DNA from: Ensifer adhaerens
GTDB taxonomy: Bacteria > Pseudomonadota > Alphaproteobacteria > Rhizobiales > Rhizobiaceae
Direction: 5' to 3'
DNA length: 64,000 nt
NCBI RefSeq assembly: GCF_002940685.1
Contig: NZ_PNFP01000001.1
Location: 186,001 to 250,000 of the forward strand
The first letter of the stretch is position 1; the number at the start of each line of letters is the position of its first letter. Below the pieces are notes generated by a model, which did not search any database, was not told where the DNA came from, and was given only the letters and a program-made list of their open reading frames with translations. The translations under genes and the position numbers were made by a program. Below are positions 61,567 to 64,000 of the stretch, piece after piece.

Positions 61567-62847
61567 TTATTGGAAGACGGCGTTAGGATTATCCAGGCTG
61601 TCGGACCCTTCAAGCTCGACGGTGCCGAGATCCAGCGACGCAATGACGCGCTGCACGGTCTTTGCCTGGGCGATCAGGCCGTCGATCGCCGCCTGCACCG
61701 TGGCGTTGCCCTCGGCATTGCCTTCGCCGATCATCTGGTCGTAGGCCTCGGTCGTTTCCGCGCGCTTGGCCATCGCCTGCATCTTCTCGACGGTGGTCGC
61801 AAGGTTGGCCACCATCTCCTTGTCGAGCGCTGCATCCTTGGCGGCGACGAGTTCGGAGAGCGACGGGCCGGTCATCTTCGTGCCGTCGACGCGGGTGTAT
61901 TCGCCCGTATAGGCCGACTGGATGCCGATCGCGTCGTGCAGATGCGAGTTGTGGGTGTTGTCGGAGAAGCAGTCATGCTCCTCTTCCGGATCGTGCAGCA
62001 GCAGGCCGAGCTTCATGCGCTCGCCGGCAAGCTCACCATAGGAGAGCGAGCCCATGCCGGTGAGGATGGCAACGAGCCCGGCCTTCGGATCGGCCTCGAC
62101 GGCCTTGGTGGCGGCACCATCCGGGGTCCAGTTGGCGACCATTTCCTTGAGGTCGGAAACGAGCAGCTCGGAAGCGGCCTTCAGATAGGCGGCGCGGCGG
62201 TCGCAATTGCCGCCGGTGCAGGCCTTGGTGTCGTAGTCCGTATAGGGGCGGTTGCCGGCGCCGGCCTTGGTGCCGTTCAGATCCTGGCCCCAGAGCAGGA
62301 ACTCGATTGCGTGGTAACCGGTCGCGACGTTCGCCTCGATGCCGCCGGCTTCCTGCAGCGTGCCCGCCAGGAATTCCGGCGTGATGTTGGAAGCGTCGAC
62401 GTCCTTGCCGTCGATCTTGATCGTCTTGTTGGCAATTACGTTGGCGGTGAAGAGGGCGTTTTCGTCGCTCTCGCTGCCGTAGCTCGGATCGACATAGTCG
62501 ATCAGGCCTTCGTCGAGCGGCCAGGCGTTGACCTTGCCTTCCCATTCGTCGACGATCGCGTTGCCGAAGCGGTAGACTTCGGTTTCCTGATAGGGGTTGC
62601 GGGCCTTGAGCCAGGCTTCGCGCGCAGCCTTCAGCGTTTCTTCGCTCGGCGTCGCGATCAGCGCGTCGACGGCCTTGTGCAGCGCTTCCGCGGTCGTCAG
62701 CGCATCTTCGAACTTGGCGTGGGCGACGGCGGTGTAGTGCTTCACCACGGCGGCGGCATCGGTTGCGGCATGGGCCGGCTGCAGGGCGAGCGCCGACGTC
62801 GCCGTCATCAGCGCCAGCGCGGCGCCGCGGAAGAAATTCTTGGTCAT
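61567..62847 (-). CDS. Imelysin-family periplasmic protein (IrpA/M75-like)
   Basis: A 426-residue exported protein with a signal peptide ending near PAHAA (residue 28). The hallmark GxHxxE motif is intact at G177-Y-H179-A-I-E182 (ATGYHAIEFLLWG), and a LHDPEEEHDCFSDNTHNSH segment rich in His and acidic residues follows. Relatives are iron-regulated proteins involved in iron uptake. AGGAGAGG precedes ATG 62847. It heads the operon. An Irr/ICE-like half-site lies about 140 bases upstream (62986-62999). Confidence 0.93.
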   Translation of the reverse strand: MTKNFFRGAALALMTATSALALQPAHAATDAAAVVKHYTAVAHAKFEDALTTAEALHKAVDALIATPSEETLKAAREAWLKARNPYQETEVYRFGNAIVDEWEGKVNAWPLDEGLIDYVDPSYGSESDENALFTANVIANKTIKIDGKDVDASNITPEFLAGTLQEAGGIEANVATGYHAIEFLLWGQDLNGTKAGAGNRPYTDYDTKACTGGNCDRRAAYLKAASELLVSDLKEMVANWTPDGAATKAVEADPKAGLVAILTGMGSLSYGELAGERMKLGLLLHDPEEEHDCFSDNTHNSHLHDAIGIQSAYTGEYTRVDGTKMTGPSLSELVAAKDAALDKEMVANLATTVEKMQAMAKRAETTEAYDQMIGEGNAEGNATVQAAIDGLIAQAKTVQRVIASLDLGTVELEGSDSLDNPNAVFQ

Positions 62848-62985
62848 GACCCTCTCCTGTTGCTCCTTCGGCGCAGCCGAGCGAGCCCGCAAATGCGGCG
62901 TCGTTCAGGCGTTGGGGCCACATGACGAGGCCCGGCCGAGCCTGCCTCTCATGAACCAAAAGCAAACTTGTGTCAAAGTGTATAG

Positions 62986-62999
62986 TTTAGAACGTTTTC
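62986..62999 (-). promoter_or_regulatory. ICE-like (Irr) half-palindrome upstream of imelysin operon
   Basis: TTTAGAA-CGT-TTTCAA matches one ICE half-site perfectly and the other partly. It lies about 140 bases before the imelysin start, in an AT-rich stretch. A short inverted repeat TTGAC-CAAT-GTCAA (63018-63031) is nearby. Confidence 0.4.
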
Positions 63000-63036
63000 A
63001 ATCTGATGCGCGTATTTTGACCAATGTCAAACGGCG

Positions 63037-64000
63037 TCAACCCTTGCGTTGCATCAGGCAGAAGAAGAAGCCGTCCGTGCCGGTCGAGGCGGGCGTCAGC
63101 GTCACTGTCTTCATGTCGGCCGACCAGGGCTGCGGCTTGTCGGTGCCGAACAGCGTCGCCCAGATGTCGGCGGCCGACAGGATCTCGAATTCCGGGTTGT
63201 CCTCGCAGAAGCCGTAGACCTGCGCCTCGTTCTCCTCCGGCAGAACCGAGCAGGTGACGTAGATCAGGTGTCCGCCGGGCCGGACGAACTGGGCGGCACT
63301 CGCCAGCGCTTCTTCCTGCTGGGAGATGCGCTCTTCGAGGTTCTTCTGGTTGAGCCGCCACTTGGTGTCGGGCCGCCGGCGCCAGGTGCCGGTGCCGGTG
63401 CAGGGCGCGTCGACCAGAACGCGGTCGAAGCGGCCGGCAAGCGGCGCGAGGCTGTCGGTCGATTCATGCACCTGGACATTGCGGGTGCCGGCGCGCTTCA
63501 GCCGCTCGATGATCGGGGCAAGCCGCTTGCGGTCGGTGTCGTAGGCGTGCACCTGGCCCTTGTTGTTCATCGCCGCCGACATGGCCAGCGTCTTGCCGCC
63601 GCCGCCGGCGCAATAGTCGAGCACCTGCTCGCCTTCCTGCGGGTAGGCGAGATCGGCGACGATCTGCGAGCCTTCGTCCTGGACCTCGAACCAGCCCTTC
63701 TGGAAGGAGAGTTCGGCCGTGACGTTCGGCAGGCGCGATGCGCCTTCGCCGGCCGGAATGCGGATGCCGTTGCGGGCGATCGTTGCAGGTTCTGCACCGC
63801 TGCGCTCGAGCGCCTTCAGCACCTTGGCGCGCGAGGCCTTCAGCGTGTTGGCGCGCAGGTCGAGCGTCGGTCGGCCGGCGAGCGCCTTGGCTTCCTCCAG
63901 CCAGTCGTCGGAGAAGTTCTCTTCGAAGGAGGCCTGGACCCATTCGGGGATATCGCCCTGCACGTGGGCCGGCGCGTCTTCGATCCGGCGCGACGTGAAG
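63037..64000 (-). CDS. RsmB/NOP-type rRNA m5C methyltransferase, N-terminus off right edge
   Basis: The minus frame is open from the stop at 63037 to the right edge, about 321 codons. SAM-binding LDYCAGGGGKTLAMSA, the Pro-Cys motif in VDAPCTGTGTWRRRPDTKW, and the catalytic TCSVLPEENEAQV (Cys in YVTCSVL) identify the RsmB/Nop2/Sun family. It methylates a cytosine of rRNA. Family length is about 430, so the N-terminal 100 or so residues are beyond the window; an internal GTG at 63963 is not the start. The first visible part (DIPEWVQASFEENFSDDWLEEAKAL) is the RNA-binding region. Confidence 0.93.
   Translation of the reverse strand, partial: FTSRRIEDAPAHVQGDIPEWVQASFEENFSDDWLEEAKALAGRPTLDLRANTLKASRAKVLKALERSGAEPATIARNGIRIPAGEGASRLPNVTAELSFQKGWFEVQDEGSQIVADLAYPQEGEQVLDYCAGGGGKTLAMSAAMNNKGQVHAYDTDRKRLAPIIERLKRAGTRNVQVHESTDSLAPLAGRFDRVLVDAPCTGTGTWRRRPDTKWRLNQKNLEERISQQEEALASAAQFVRPGGHLIYVTCSVLPEENEAQVYGFCEDNPEFEILSAADIWATLFGTDKPQPWSADMKTVTLTPASTGTDGFFFCLMQRKG

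Noticed and set aside
60334-62925. 863-codon plus-strand frame opposite the imelysin operon
   Set aside because: Antisense to two exported proteins with clear heme and metal motifs; no recognisable domain.

Overview
The window is high-GC, densely packed chromosomal DNA from an alphaproteobacterium of the Rhizobiaceae. Ensifer/Sinorhizobium is the most likely genus, but this is an inference from gene content. Supporting signs are a membrane-bound ferritin gene (mbfA) with a perfect Irr-type iron-control palindrome, a BTLCP-family transglutaminase-like protein, the imelysin/di-heme/DUF1513 iron gene set, a GC-rich mosaic palindromic intergenic repeat typical of rhizobia, and many small regulator-plus-enzyme pairs. 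I see no rRNA gene, intact tRNA gene, insertion sequence, prophage or CRISPR array. No gap between genes exceeds about 300 bases.

Region 1 (1-7.7 kb) holds the divergent epmA/efp pair (translation factor EF-P and its lysyl-modifying enzyme; epmA runs off the left edge), cfa, a YiiX-like hydrolase, mbfA with its ICE box, a BTLCP protein, an alpha/beta hydrolase, and infC, which starts at a rare AUU codon.

Region 2 (7.7-16.5 kb) is a translation cluster: infC, rpmI, rplT, pheS and pheT. It is split by a four-gene module between infC and rpmI. The module encodes two exported poly-aspartate proteins (the second PepSY-like), an OmpR-type response regulator and a PhoQ/FeuQ-like histidine kinase, with a tandem OmpR-type box in front. 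A kinase-fold protein with a non-canonical catalytic loop lies between rplT and pheS. The four-gene module is the best candidate here for an undescribed system.

Region 3 (16.5-24.2 kb) holds small accessory enzymes: VOC and NTF2-like proteins, two aldo/keto reductases, a LysR regulator, an M15 peptidase, GNAT, a Gfo/Idh/MocA oxidoreductase and an XRE/MmyB-like regulator with its operator. Region 4 (24.2-30.2 kb) looks like a lipid-linked sugar cassette: an SMR-like membrane protein, a SAM methyltransferase, a dolichol-phosphate-mannose-synthase-like glycosyltransferase and a divergent GT-C/STT3-like membrane protein. It is followed by xseA.

Region 5 (30.2-52.4 kb) is a long series of regulator/target pairs (MarR/EamA, MarR/GST, Lrp/aminotransferase, MarR/GNAT, ArsR/SRPBCC, OhrR-like MarR/hydrolase, LysR/MFS). 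Several have clear palindromic operators in the shared intergenic space. Metabolic, repair and detoxification genes lie between them: an M29 aminopeptidase, a metallo-beta-lactamase-fold protein, a GST, a tyrosine phosphatase, ybaK, an ArsC-like reductase, a YitT protein, an aspartoacylase-like protein, a 2H phosphoesterase, a GFA protein and an SDR.

Region 6 (52.4-64 kb) holds guaA, mtnN with a translationally coupled thioesterase, tspO and GNAT. Then comes an iron-related operon (imelysin, di-heme DUF1111, imelysin paralogue, DUF1513) into which corA appears to be inserted, and an RsmB-like rRNA methyltransferase cut by the right edge.
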